From: Ricinus communis
Lineage: Eukaryota; Streptophyta; Magnoliopsida; Malpighiales; Euphorbiaceae
Direction of reading: 5' to 3'
NCBI RefSeq assembly: GCF_019578655.1
Contig: NC_063257.1
Span: 6,138,001-6,202,000, forward strand
DNA length: 64,000 bases
The stretch's first letter is position 1. Each line of letters begins with the position of its first letter. Of the stretch, positions 37,290 through 51,850 are shown piece after piece. Below the pieces are notes generated by a model. It saw only the letters and a list, made by a program, of their open reading frames with translations. It did no database searches and was not told the origin of the DNA. A program made the position numbers and the translations under genes.

Positions 37290-40200
37290 AAATATATATG
37301 TCTAAAGTGTAGAATTATATGCATAGGGTTTGAGAGGCAAGCTATACATATGTATATATCTTTCTCGTATGCAAAGAGAAAAAGAAGAAGGGCGTTTTGA
37401 AGCTGTTATTTTATGTGGACCCACAGCTCACACAATTAAGCACCAGCAGCAGCAGCTCCAATCTGTAATTCTTCCTTAGTGGGTTTCTTTGTCTAAATAT
37501 CACTTCTTTAGTTTTGTCTTGGCAAGTAAAGGGAAGAAAATTGCAGATTCATCACAAGACTTTTTTTTTTCCGTATAATTATTGATGGTTGCTGTTTACT
37601 TAATAATTGGTATAGTGTGTGTGCGAATGGTGTATGAATCATACAGGCAGAGTCCAGGGTGTGAAAACATTGATGGGATGGTATTGATTTTAAAGAAGAT
37701 TCCCATCGTTTTCTTTTGTACCACTTGCCCTTTGGTTTGATGTGCACGAGACGATTATATACAACCAAATGTTAGAATAGAATCAACCAATTTAAGATGA
37801 ATTAATACGGGTTATGCAAGTTTTTCTTTTTCTTTTTCTCAAGTTTTCCTTATTAAGCTATTCAGTATGTGTTCTTCTTCCTTCATGCGACAAAATTTTA
37901 GATAGATTCTGTACACTATATTACTGCATCTAAAACTAATTCCATTGAATATTTATTAAGTATATATATTTATATTAATTGATATATAATTATAGATAGT
38001 TCATTTAATTACTTTTATCTTAAATAATTCATATTATAAAAATATCTCGGCTACAAACACACATAAAACCATAACAGCTCTCATACATCAGCCAAAGGCA
38101 TGAGACTGCTAGTTTTTTTTATTTTAAATCTGATATCCAGAACAATTGCAGCAACTGCTTCCTCAGTGGCTAGTATGCATAATCTACTTCTCCTTCTGTA
38201 AATCCCTCCCCCCACTACTACTTTCCCATTAGTACAATATATCTCTGGTAATTACAGCGCAATAGATCCCAGATTCTTGTGCTGGCTACCTAGAGTACCC
38301 AAATAACCAACCTCATCTACCATTCCGACCGGAAAAGAAAAGATTTTCATTTTATGTGCAGTACATTGGTTTGTTCCTATACATCAGTACTGAATATTAT
38401 ATTTAGTGTAGTACACTTATTTGCATGTAGATACTATAATTCTAGGGTTGAATATAAATATGTCTCCCTGACTGCAAGACTATAATTTAACCGAGCTTTA
38501 TATTTGTTCTCCCAGAAATTCAAGCGGGTGGGCGGTACCTTATAGAAGATTCTTTAACTAATGACGATTTTAATCCGGAATTAGTGCGAAGCAGAGCTAA
38601 TTATTATTATTATATAAGGGAATCTGTGGCCTAGTCATCTTTGCATGTAGCGGGTCCCACTTTGCTCGATACATTAAAATTGGAAAGAAAAATTAATTTT
38701 ATAAAATAATTACATTGGAAAGAGATTCATTTGGAAGGGACAAGGAGTCATTTTACTTATTTGAGAAATTGAGATTGAGGGTGCTGTTAACAAAAATGAA
38801 GAAAGATGTTCCCTTTTTTTTTTTCTTCTGTAAATAGGGGTCCCATAATAATTATGATTTTAACTTGGACCGTGCAATTAGTGGAAAAATATAACACAGT
38901 TAGAGTGTAATTAATTAAGCATTTTATAAAGCTTCTCAGTAAAACAGTCCAATCCTTCTTTTCAAGATGGAATAGTCTTCGCAATCTGAGGCAGGCTTTG
39001 CTATCATCCTTTTCTCCCTTTCTATTAGGACTTTTCAGAATTCTTTTTTTTTCTAGGATGCCAAATTATATCATAATAGGTAACGAATTATAGTAATCCT
39101 GTATTACACTTAATTAACGAATCAATATTAACTAAAAGAAAACAAACACCACAATCATAATATGTGGTACTTCTTTCATTAGCTAAAATATAAAATATTT
39201 ACAATTTATTATAAAAGCTATTCAATAAAATAAGATTTTAACACGTTTTTTATATTTAAAATATAGTTCTCTATATTTGAAAAGTTAAGTTTACTCTTTA
39301 TTTTTATTTTTATTAATAATATTACAAAATTTATATATTTATCAATTAATATTTATTTTTCTTACTTTATTTCCTTAAAAATAGTTTTACTTCTTGCCTT
39401 AAGAAAATAAAAATAAAAATTTAAAACATTAATTTTTTAGATAAAATAAAATAAAGATAAAAATAAAAGATTATTGAATTAAAAATTATATTGTATATAT
39501 ATTTAAATTTATATATAAATAAAAACACTAAATAAAATATATTTTTAAAATAAAACACCAAATATATACTCTAACAATAATTTTTTAAATTACACTCAAA
39601 ATTTAGATTTAAAATCTTAATTAATTCTTACCGTATCATTTACTTCATTTGTATCAATTAATAATTCATGGAGTGTTATAATTATTTTCTTTTCATTTTG
39701 AGGTGTATAATTTTAGATTAATAGGTCGTACAATCTCAAGTATTAGGATGATAACATTTTGTGGACTTTACAGATTAGAAGCAATTAATCAGTTTGACAA
39801 TAGAAAGTTTAACAGCCTCAACGATGATTAACCATTAATATCCATATGACCTTTTCCTTTATAACAACAGCATTAAGTTATTGGTATTTGAAAAGAGGAT
39901 ATTCCAATTTGATGTTTACTTTAATTTTCTTTAATTAAGACTGTTTCCGCACAGTTAATATGATTTAATGATGTCCTTGGAAAAAAAAAATTAAATGGGT
40001 ACATCGTTTTCGAAAAGAAAATGTAACTATAACATTGAAAAGCAAGTGGTCTTTCTTTCTGGGTGTTGAAGTTGCGAACTAAAAATATTATACTGATTAA
40101 GTTCAGTATGAATTAAAACTTTAAATTGCTTTTTCTTGGCTAAAAGTGGTTATTTATTATAGTTATTAAAATTAGGAATCTCTATTAATTAATAATTTCT

Positions 40201-43200
40201 TGAAGAACCAACTTTATTTTTATTTTGACAATTTAAACTGAATAAATTGATAATTTTTAATGCACTAAATATATTAATGATAAAAGGGTTGACTGTGTCT
40301 TATTTTCCTAATTAATATGCTTATAAAAGGAAAGTATTTGAATGTTTTATTTAACAGTTTACAATATAATAATAGATCGTAAGTTTGCTTATTTGTGTGT
40401 ACAATATTCACAAAAGGATATATTGTCTTTCTTTTTTTGTGTGTGTTAATTTTATAAGATATTATATTTATATAGGCTCATGGATGCAAGTGTACAAGTT
40501 GGGGAACATTTATATTAAAAATTGTTATGAAATCAATAACATTAATTGGTGGGCATATGTATCATTTGGTATAGATGGCATTCGATTTGGCCAATTGAAA
40601 ACAAAATTACTAATGGAACAGAATAATTTCAGATGCTTTTCTTAGAATCACTTTCTTTTTCATTTGTTTATTTAGGTTATGATTCTATTCTTCTTTTCTT
40701 GTACTTTCACTATGACCATACGTATACGCTTTGCCACCCTTTTCTTTCTTTTCTTTTCTTTTCCTTTGTTTTCTTTATTGACTTTCTAATGTATACTTGT
40801 GTATGCTTCCAAAATGTTCATACATTAAATTATTTATTCATTGTTCATATATTTAATTAATTAATGTGTTTCTTCTTCTAATATACTTCGAGTGATTATT
40901 TATATAAGGTTGCTGGATTAAGGTGCTAATGCAAACAACAATTTTCCTTCTTCCCTAAGTTCCAGGCAAAAGAAATCAAAATTTTAAATATATAAATAAT
41001 GAATCCGACATCAAAACTTCAATAATCTTTACAATTATTTCTAACCAAAGTAAACAGATTTTCATGCGAGTTACTATGAATAGTGATGCTCACAAGCCGC
41101 TATTTGCAAATTTGTTTTTCTATTTTTCGAGATTGGTACAAAAGAGAACAAACTTTTATTTTCCTTTACTTTCCTCTCCAAAAAAAAAAAAAAAAAGAAT
41201 TAACCCTTCATCTTTATTAATTATCCAAGATCATTATCTTCCACTGTTAATTTTTCATCTCCCAAACATTGACTAAAGCTTTGAGAAAGCAACTTTGGTT
41301 CTCAATTTCTTTCATGTAAATAAAGAAATTAGAATAATAATAACCCACTTGGTCAAGTGGGCAGGAGTCTGCATCAATCTTACAATGTTTAAAGCATCAC
41401 TAGTGCACTTCGTTGTTGGGTTTGATCATATTATATATATATATATAGTTTTCAATTAAAATAGAAATACATGTATGCTCAACCCCAACCAACAAGAACT
41501 CGATTTTCCACCCTAATGTCAATGGCTTTACTCATGATGTTATTTCGCTAAAACGTTAACACTTGATTTTCTTTAATTCTGAAGCAAATACTGTAGTTTT
41601 CATTTAACACATACTTTAGATGCAGTAAAAATTCATATCCAATTCAATAATTTTTCGTTATATTAGGTCTAGACAATTTATACAAGGAAAATAGTTACTA
41701 TTTTCTACATTCTTTCAAAATTTTGATACATATTTAAATTTTTTATCGACTGAAGTTCGTTGCATTCAAATTAATTAAGAAATTTAACAGATTACACAAT
41801 GAAATAATTATATCCAAAATCTTGTCAATGCCCACAATTTCAATCCAAATTGATTTTTCTTTTAACAGAAAGTAGAGATCTTAGCAAATCCATCTCTGAA
41901 GAACGAATGCTTGTTGGTTTAATCCAAAGACATACTTCTTATTTGAAGTTCTAATGTTAATTTGACTTATCATTTTGGGTGCAATCCTCAGTTGGATCTT
42001 TTCAAAATTAGCAATCCTCTTCCAATTCCTCTCTATATCAAGAGACTGGATGATTTTCCATGGAATCAAATCTCTAGTATATGCCCTATTTTACACCAGA
42101 AGGCATTAAAATGAGAAACTCATGCAGCAGCAATTCTTCATCAGTTTAACAAAGAAATCTTGTACTATTAGATTTGTGAATCTCTTATTGCCAACCACTC
42201 AAGGAGGTCGAAGGATCTTCTCTTTTCATTTGTCTTGTCGCCTCAACTTTGTTATGCACTCAGCTTTTAAATTGAGAAATGAAGTCCCACTGGAAATACC
42301 AATGCTCCTAATTAACCTCTCAACATTTCTGGCAAAACATTTTTTACTATGCACAATAATAATAATAAAAATAATTACATGATCTTGTTGTTATATTTAC
42401 AAAATTATGTTGGTTTTCAGGTCGAATAATCTTTGCTAGCTCCTACTTATAATAACTCATGAATAATTTGAGCCATTACGTTAAGTTTTAGGGTTGTTGC
42501 TGATAAAGGTGCATACCAGCTCATGTTTCCCTTATTTGCGGCAAGACAGTCCAGCCAAGGTCGTCGTCTTCTACTTCCTCCAAACCAGCCATGGGTCCGA
42601 CCCTTCTTCAGAGCTAGTCCAGCTAGAATGTTAAACAAGCTAGCTTTTTGTTTTGTTAAAAGAAAAAAAAAAAAAACAAAATCCGTTTCTAAAATTGATG
42701 AACACATTTTATTTATACCAGTTTGGTATTATTTTTATTTAAGTAACATATCTTTATAAAAGACCTTTTTTTTAAATATATTATTTTGAGCTTTTATGAT
42801 CTAAATCTATTAAATTTAAGATAGTGTTTTTGTTATAACAGTTTCAAACACAACAATGCCAAATATATATATATATATATATATACAATAAACAAAAATA
42901 AAGCATTTTCTACCACACCAAAATTAATTTTCTTGTTGCTTAGTTTTGCGCTAGCCAAACAAAACAAACGGCGAAGAAGACATAAGTGACGATGAGGGGT
43001 CCCATTGTGGGCCCTGAAAGTCACAACCATTCATAACTTTACACCTAAGCTTTATGTACCTACCCCACAAATTGAAAAAGGTTGTCGTCAATTTCAACCA
43101 CTGCTTTTTTATTTTATATTTTCATTAATTAAGAATGTTGCTTTCGGGTTCCGACTTGTTTGGATTTTGGTCCACCATTTGGAAAGCTAGCTAGCTACTC

Positions 43201-46200
43201 CTTCTGACCTTTGCAATTTTAAAGAGCTCTTTCTTCCAATCCCCACTTCTGCAGTACCCTCAAAATTGCATCAACAGTTGCTAGTGCTGCTAATTGTTTA
43301 ATGTCAAGCTTTTATTATTATAATTATTAAAAATTAACTAGTGTTCTAGAATTTGATTGTTCTTTCAGCTTCATGTCTGTTTCTTATTTTGCTTGAATCC
43401 TATAAAATTTGTTTTTGCACTTCGAACCTAAATCTAAATAGTTTGGTAAAATTCTTTTAGTGAAAATAAATTAAAATGTGATTTTTGTTTTTAAAAGAGA
43501 GTATTGCTTCCATCTTTTGTATATGTAGTATTCAATACTCCAAATACTACAAGTTGAAGATCAGTTTAATTTTTCACCTAAGTAATGAAAGTGTACAAGG
43601 ACTAGGCTCGTGCACCATCGGACATGATACTTTCCCACATTCCTAGACCTTGTGTTTCTTTGCCTAATTGTATGGGGATGGGCAGTGAAAATTAAGCTAA
43701 TACAAGGAGTAAATACTCCATAATAATACGACTTATAACAGGCCAAAATAGAAAGGCAGAAGATCCAATAAAATAAAAGGGCAAACAGTGTCACTTTTCA
43801 ACCAACAAATATGAGAAACTTGTCCTGACACAATCAGGTAGTTGAGGGATGTAATCTGTGAACCATTCGCGAGGGGTTAGGTATGATCATAACTCGTCCC
43901 ATTATATTATCAATATCAAATTAATCAAGCGGGCAGAGAAATTAAGAGCAAGGTTCAATTTGACCCCAACTTATTAAATAAATCCAATTTAGCCGTGTTT
44001 TACTTTTTGGCCTAAATTAAAAGCTTTTTTTTTTCTTTGGGCTCAAATTACTTCTTAGTGAATGAGTGAAAGTCTCTACCTCAAGATAATAATAATAATA
44101 ATAATTGAAAACTATTTTAATATAATTTAAAAACAATTTACATTTATACAGAAGAACTCAACAACCCATACCACCATCGTTATTGTCGTTGGCCACCACT
44201 TGCTTGTCTTCACCACCCCATAATCATAACAGAAGATAGAACAACTTAAACAATATTATTATTGTAACAGGAAATTGCATTAATAACAATAGCAACAAGA
44301 AATGGCATTAACAACAATAGCAATGAAAATTACAACAATAATGACAACAACTCTTTCTCTCCCTTTCTATTTTTATTTCACAACACTTGCAGCCATGAAA
44401 ATGAAGAATGGACAGAGAGTCCGATAGGAGTGAAACCATTGATATCTAGAAGCCTTCTTTAAAGACTTCATTCATGTGGTTAGATTGAATTCCTATTGCG
44501 GATCAATGCAAATTAAAATTGCAAAAAAATTTCATTTTATATGAGAAAAATATACTAGAAAAAATAAAATAGAAATGATAAAGTTGAAAAGATATTTAAT
44601 GTTATGCAATGTATGAACTAATGCTAATTCATTTAAATTACTTATTTTGTTAAAATTTATTTATAACCAATTCCACACATATTTAATTATATGAATTACT
44701 AAATTAATTTTTACTCCATTTAAAATATATAAATTTTAGATTTGTTAATAAATTATATATAAATTTTAATCAAATAATATGAAATCAATTTGATTCCCGC
44801 CATCACCGAAATACCTTGAAGAACGTGAGAGAATTTGCCTCTATCCTTTAATTAATACCTTATGGCTTTGACGTAAATTGCCAGCTTCCATATTCTCCTC
44901 AATAAAACCCTCTTTTTCTCTCATACTTAAATTCATACTTTGATATGCAATTGTTATTTTAGTATATATTTTGTCTTTGTTATATCCAATGTATACTCAT
45001 TGTTTTTCTTTAAAAATTATCTTTCTTATTTCTAAATAGTTGTTTAATTATAAATTATATTTTTACCAATTCAGGCTTTTGGCAATAGAGAGTGTTGTTA
45101 TGCACACCTCTAGAAAATGAATAATTTGAGCTCAATTGAGCTTATGTGATAAATTAGCGAGGCAAATTAAACTTTTTCTGCAAAAGATTAACTAGTATAA
45201 AGAAAACTTTGAAGAACTTATAAGTATTGCATGTACAAACAAATGGTCTATTAAAATATTTACTATTGAGGAATAACCTGATTAATATGTCAAATAAGTT
45301 GAGTTTAAGTATTTTCAACACCTACCATTTATACTAATGTACATAACAAACACATCTGAAGTTTAATTTGTTGGGATAAGATGGTTACAAGGTTGTCCTT
45401 GAATAAGACAGTAACAATTTATAATGGCCAAATTTTGTTTTGGATAGTGGGGTTAAGGACAAGAAGCTAAAGGGTCGGTTACAAAATAATTGAATCTTTG
45501 GTAATGATTTGATGTGGTGCCCATCAATTGTTTAGGGTAGCCCTAAGAAGCAGATTGATACAGTATCGTCTCATTCTACAAGAGGGCACAGGTGAGCTCC
45601 AAAAATGGGTCCACAGCGTGGGATGTCAAGTGAGATAGAACTTCTCCATTCGTAACCAACAATAAATCTGACACTGATTTTCAAAATGGATTTAATGGTT
45701 GCATTATTTGTGTCTCATCTCTTTCTTTCTTTCTTTTTCGTATATTTTTATTCCTATGAATCATGGAATGAAATGCATCTCTACCTGCATCTCTACCATT
45801 ATCCGGACTCTTAATTTTACTTTTGATTCAAACATATAAGACCGCAATTCAACTTCAGCAAAGTGTCGAGTTTAAATTCTCCTTCGATCATTTGTACACA
45901 AAAAAAAAAAAAAAAAAAAGGGTATACGTCTCAAATAATTATGGGGTGGTGGGAAAAGAAGTAGAATTAAAAAGGTTAGTGACAGTCTCAGATTTTAGTT
46001 CGTTGCTTCAGCCCAATGGTTCAAAACTGTACATAAGTAAAGTCTTCAACTTCTTATCTAAACATCAAGCCCATTCCAATTGAAGAAAATACTGTTAAAA
46101 TCACAGTTGAAAGTATTTCAGATCTCAGGCCCATGTTTGGGAGCGAGGAAAGTGGGAAGGGAGGAAAATCCAGGATCTACTATAAACAAAAAAGGCCTTT

Positions 46201-46603
46201 CATTTCACTACCATCTCACTCTCCTCAACTTCTTACATCACAGTAGAGTATAATCAGCACATATTATCATGTAAATTTTCTGAATTTCATGTTTTCTTGT
46301 TTTAAAAATATTATTTCTGGTCACGTCTTAAAATTATAAACCGTATTGTTTAAACAAGATAATGTATGTAAGCTTCAAAAAAACATAACCTAGGGTGAAT
46401 TACATTAGAGAGGCAAAATCAGATTATGTTTGTTTTACTTTTATTCTAATCATGCAAACAATATGTCAGACACTAGATTCAACATTATTAATAGTATTGC
46501 TTTTTTTTTTAGTAAAAAAAGAGAAAATTATGTATCAGATGTTGAACATTTTATTTATTTATTTTTATTTGGTATCTATCAAAACTCAGAAGTAAATGGC
46601 AAG
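37290..46603. other. 9-kb intergenic region, AT-rich
   Basis: I see no supportable gene. It contains simple repeats: (TA)n at 41432-41447 and 42863-42885, (ATA)n at about 44086-44105, a CTTT run at about 45718-45738, and poly-A at about 45899-45919. Frames at 41881-42069 (-) and 42447-42707 (-) are open but have no recognisable domain. Confidence 0.45.
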
Positions 46604-47103
46604 NNNNNNNNNNNNNNNNNNNNNNNNNNNNNNNNNNNNNNNNNNNNNNNNNNNNNNNNNNNNNNNNNNNNNNNNNNNNNNNNNNNNNNNNNNNNNNNNN
46701 NNNNNNNNNNNNNNNNNNNNNNNNNNNNNNNNNNNNNNNNNNNNNNNNNNNNNNNNNNNNNNNNNNNNNNNNNNNNNNNNNNNNNNNNNNNNNNNNNNNN
46801 NNNNNNNNNNNNNNNNNNNNNNNNNNNNNNNNNNNNNNNNNNNNNNNNNNNNNNNNNNNNNNNNNNNNNNNNNNNNNNNNNNNNNNNNNNNNNNNNNNNN
46901 NNNNNNNNNNNNNNNNNNNNNNNNNNNNNNNNNNNNNNNNNNNNNNNNNNNNNNNNNNNNNNNNNNNNNNNNNNNNNNNNNNNNNNNNNNNNNNNNNNNN
47001 NNNNNNNNNNNNNNNNNNNNNNNNNNNNNNNNNNNNNNNNNNNNNNNNNNNNNNNNNNNNNNNNNNNNNNNNNNNNNNNNNNNNNNNNNNNNNNNNNNNN
47101 NNN
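46604..47103. other. Assembly gap of exactly 500 N
   Basis: A run of N from 46604 to 47103 is exactly 500 bases, a round number that suggests a default scaffold gap rather than a measured one. Gene content changes from FLZ intergenic DNA to the 3' end of the SEC14-like gene. Order and distance across it are therefore not proven by sequence. Confidence 0.98.
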
Positions 47104-47208
47104 TTCTGTTGGCTTTCCATAATGTTATTGATACAACTGACAGAAACTTTGAGATTCGAGTCTCTCACTAGAAATATAAGTTATCTGTGCTAAAAGTAGA
47201 TGCTATTA

Positions 47209-50052
47209 GGTTATCATGCCGAAACAAGTCAGACATTTGCTTTATTATCATGGGTTACGAGTTTATCTGGCAGCATATTTTCCGATGTTCTTGTGCCACT
47301 ATCAGCTACTGGCATATTTTCCTCCGTGAGACAATTTCTAAATCTATCCCCTAAGGTAAGAACTGTCTGTTTCATCAGTTTCAGAAGTATCAGAATGTGA
47401 ATCCACATTGAGATCCAAGGAAGCAGCTGATGTTAGGGCTGGTTCAGGTATTACTGATGCAGGACTTCCTCTTGTCCAAAATGAAGGCATTTTTTTGTCA
47501 TCCTCCCTCATCCTTTCCGATATGTATTGATATCAAAGCCTGCACCATCTTGCCACCAAATGCAGACTCAAGATGGTCCATATCAAATAGATCCTCCATT
47601 ATTTTCATGGTGTTTGCCACATCAGAGTATACAAACTTGACTTTATTAAACGTCTTGGGCTCTAGAAACGCCTTTGCCACCTGCAATAAAAGATTGTCCT
47701 AGCATTACAAGCAGAACTAGCATTGAAACTATGACTCAGGCAGGCAAAAATCTAAATATACCAGATACCTGTTAGAACTTCTACTACATAGAATCAGTTA
47801 TAATGCTTAAATAATTCTCAGAAAAACACCAAACAGTTCCTAATCAGAAGTGACAATTTTAATTGAAAATTATCTATTCAGCTATACAAATTAGGATATT
47901 GAACACTGAAAATGAAAAGGACAGAAGAGATGTTTTGTGCTCAACGAATCTCCAAAATAATCAAGACTCTATATAACAAAAAGAAATGAAAACTAGGAAT
48001 CTTGTTTTAAACACATGTCGTGCTTCAAAACTAATCTGAAACGAATCCAGGGCCAAAACCTCTGGCATAGTGCTATACAGCCAAATTCAGTGTAGAACAC
48101 AATGTATTCAAACGCATGTTACCTAGAAGTCTAGAACACAATCTATAGTGGAGCTTTATAATAATGCAAGAGGGCAATAAATATTTCATTTTTCTGATTC
48201 TCTGATAGAAATAAAAGCATCATGAAAAGGAGACAAACAAAGTCATGGAAAGTTACCATCCAAAATGGCTCAAAGAACTTGGGTGGGTTGTAAAGTATCG
48301 CTAGACCCAGTCTTTCTGGATAATGGTCTTGTAAAACATGGGCTGTTTCTTTTGTCACCTTAAGTGAAATATGTGATAGATTGAAACCATGGAAATCGAT
48401 CAGCCACACCATCTGCTCCTGGTTTGGTGGTAAATTTAGGATGGCATTTTCCATGCAATACACCAAGTACTTAATTTGTCCTTTTATTGACTTTGAGTTC
48501 TGCAATAAAAATAAATTTGAGTTATGAAAGCAAGCACATAAATTTACATAGATCTCTTTTGATTTTGGCATCTAAGAGATGACTACCTAAGATTGTGTAA
48601 TATCCCAGCCTATAAAACAAAGCACACATGTAAATAGTATCAGTAAGGATGGCTCTATTGTTAATATATTAGAATCCAACCTTGTTTTGACCAAAACAAA
48701 AAGAAATTCAAATTCATTAATCCAGAAAAGTTACCTTCAGAATCCCATTTGGTGGAGAACTTAAAAAGAACAGAAAGAAAAGAAAAAAGACAAGCATGGT
48801 TTTAACAGAACAATCGTGGATTGCTCAACAGCAAAAAGATTTTAATTTTTGAACTAAGGATCAATTAAATTTCTAAATATCTGCTCTATTAAAAATAATG
48901 TATTGGACAATCTAAAGATTAACTTAATTTATGCAGATAAAGTGCCATTCAGATGTAGTGACGGACCAAATTTTCTTCAAGCAACGACAAACCTAAAAAT
49001 TAAAAAAGGCAGGTCAGTAGAAATTGTCAGACGAAACCTGGCAACTCGGTCTCATGACAAGAACTGTTCTACCATGCTTATCAACATAATTTGATCTGTA
49101 GATCTTCCCTGTCTCTGCTTCAGAAGCAACTTCTTGCTACATCACAAGTAAAACAAGTGAAATGATTTTAAACTGCATGAGAAGCAATATATCATAAAAC
49201 TGAAAATTTTTATGAGGGAGAAGAACCCAGACAGGTTAACAGGTTTGATTAACCTGATGGCTGACCACTGCAACATGTTATTAAATGAGTTGATGGGTTT
49301 CCAAAGCTGTAGCCATTTTCCACTCTCATTTTCAGTAAATATAAATATGATATCTGTTCCATTTACGCTTTGACCACCTAATAGTAGGTTGAATTTAAGT
49401 CGAGAAACCAGAACCTATGTGCAATGAGTCTCTGGTATAGTTTTGGCTATTTCTAAGTGTAACATAAAAAATACAAAAGAAAATAAAATGTAAATGAGAC
49501 AATGAAGCCCCATTTACTGCCATGATGACCTTAAATAAGAACTGAAAACCTGTTTTAAGTAGATTGTTGAAATTGAAGAAAAAGCTTTTTCTTCCTACAC
49601 AATGATTCATGCTCAAAGACTAGAGAAATTGAGCTTGCAAAAATAAAGTACCATACCCAGCAATCTCTTCTGGTTTGTATTCTGCTCTCCATTTTAAGGT
49701 TTCTTTCAGCATTTTCATTGCCTTCTTAACATTCCAGTTTCGTGCCTTTAAATGTCTCGTGATAGATGCATCAGAGCAGTAAATGGACAACTTCTCCGCA
49801 AAGACCCCACCAACTTTCTCACCTCATTAATCTGCAAACAGCCAAACACCAAAACTTCCATGACCTTAACAGCTTCTCCTAACTCTTCTTACAGTTGGTA
49901 CCATGTGCATGTCTTATTTGTAAACTAAAAGAAAATCACGAGTAATTATGGCAAATGACGAGAATATCAGTTTGAGCATACCTTTGCCTGCTGCTCTTCA
50001 ATTGTCCCTTTTCAAATCCATTTGAAGGAGATTTCTTTACACCTGTGCTCAT
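47209..50052 (-). CDS. SEC14-like CRAL-TRIO lipid-transfer protein (At1g22180-like)
   Basis: Five exons: 49982-50052, 49657-49831, 49038-49136, 48257-48499 and a last exon from 47680 to about 47209. Exons 3 and 4 are uninterrupted; exons 1 and 2 need three one-base run gaps to stay in phase (about 50007, 49810 and 49658). Exon 2 carries the CRAL-TRIO N-region (DASITRHLKARNWNVKKA, ETLKWRAEYKPEEIA). Exons 3-5 carry the lipid-binding fold: GKIYRSNYVDKHGRTVLVMR, MVWLIDFHGFNLSHISLK, HYPERLGLAILYNPPKFFEP, FLEPKTFNKVKFVYSD. Such proteins transfer phosphatidylinositol or related lipids between membranes. The C-terminal tail after EDDKKMPSF is acidic and Ser-rich. Its end is uncertain, since the frame stops at 47344-47346 but an adjacent frame runs on to about 47209. 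A small leader exon at 51686-51708 is possible. Confidence 0.88.
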
Positions 50053-51850
50053 TTTCAGTTTAAAAGTTGATAGATAAAAACATCAGAAACTTGGTCCAAT
50101 TGATGCTTCTATCTCAATATCATATCATGTGTACAAACCTGTCAAACAAAAACTAAGCCATTTTCTAGACAAGAAGTTACCTATAAGATCATCATAATTT
50201 GGATATAAAGACTTTTTTTTCAAGAGAATGTGGAAGTTTTTAATTTAAATAATGCGCTGAATGAATTTTTAACCTTGCACCCTATTGAACAGATAAAAAA
50301 GGTAAAACTAAAGCAATGATTTATTTCAACTAACCAAAGACTCAAGGCATGTGAATAGGCTCAATGACATGAAAGTAAAAATAAGAAAAACAAAAAGTAA
50401 TTAGCATTGATGAATAAGAAACCCAAGCAAAACTAAACAAAGTTAAAGAGGGAAAATCAATTTTTTTTTTTTTCTAAGAAAGAAATTTACTGCAGTTATA
50501 GCAAGAAACACTAAGAAAATCAATTTGCTCACAGTCTAGACCAAATACAACTTCCAGGTTTTAGCAAGCACCTTATAATAAGGTCGTAAGACTAAAGGCC
50601 TACATCACTTGGTCGATTTTAGTTTAAGGAGGAAAACTACCAATCCAAGTGTTAAATAAAGAACAGTTGTAACATGGCACCAACTAAATATGCAGATATC
50701 ATATAAACTTACCATGGGAAATTGAGAATCTAAATGTTATCACTCCATAAAATAATAGTTCCCACATGGAACTTCAGATCTTAATTTCCCAGCTTATGTC
50801 TTAACTATACTTTGGGCACCCAACTTGCATGAAGCGAGTTCAATGAAAGTAAAAACTTACATAAGCACTGTACATCAAGTAGCTTAATACAGAACTTAGT
50901 TTGATGATATGTGCATATATTTGCTCAATGACATTCTGCTAAGAGAAAAATTCAAATCTAATTCAATATTCTTCTTATTGCTGGATACTTTACCATCCTC
51001 TTTGGAACTGAGGTCCATAAGATTTTATGGAATTTATTTGAATACTCCACAAGTTTTAAAACCTATAAAGAAACCCATTTTGAATCTCATAATTTCAATT
51101 TCATGGAGTTCTAACATCTTTGGTAAAAACTACTTCTGTATCACTTGAAATTCATAATCATTAAACTTATTCGCTCTCAATTGTTTCTTTAAAGCAAAAG
51201 TCTAATCACTTTCTCTCTCTCACCATTTTAGAGAAGTTGAGATATTATTAGAAAGTCAATTCTTCATTGATTCCAACCACAATCTTCAAATGAATACTAG
51301 TTTAAGTAAAATAACAGATACGACTGAATTCTTTTTCAATAAAACAAAAAAAAAAAATCGTTTTATGTCTAATTAAGTGCTTAAGGTGCATTCACTGCTG
51401 GATTATACCCACTCTGATTGAGCATATGAAAAATGAAGGCTTTGATAGAGAATAATAATCATAATTGACTCCGAGAAACCATCATCCAACCAACATTTCG
51501 AGAATGACAGTTAGCAGCCAAAAATTACTAATATAAAGCAGTCGCATTTATTGTGAACATGACAAAAATACAAACTTTTAAAGTATATAACGAAATTATC
51601 AAAATCAAAAAGAAGAAAAAAAAAAAAAGAAAATCGATCACGAATAACAGGATCCGCGAAAAGGGTGGTGAAGTAATGAACTAACCTGACTGATCCAATA
51701 ATTGGAACCTGAAAAACAGAGGAAGGGCGAGTATTTAGGAGAGTTACCTTAACTGGTAAAACCATAGAAACCAGGTCAACCGTGAAAAGGGTATGCATAG
51801 AAATAGAAGATAATGAAATGGGTATGTGATTATTTTGGAGGAAATGCTAT
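50053..51850 (-). other. SEC14-like gene leader and promoter region
   Basis: The 1.8 kb upstream of the SEC14-like start probably contains 5' UTR introns. A segment of 23 bases at 51686-51708 is bounded by a good acceptor (TTTTTCAG) and donor (GTTAGT) on the minus strand. No further coding exon is visible. Confidence 0.3.

Noticed and set aside
41881..42069. Minus-strand frame of 62 codons
   Set aside because: No domain, start context or neighbouring exon supports a gene.
42447..42707. Minus-strand frame of 86 codons
   Set aside because: Its translation has an Arg-rich patch but no recognisable family, and it starts in a T/A run.
46430..47171. Three open frames of 190-230 codons around the gap
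   Set aside because: They are open only because they consist mainly of N; there is no sequence behind them.
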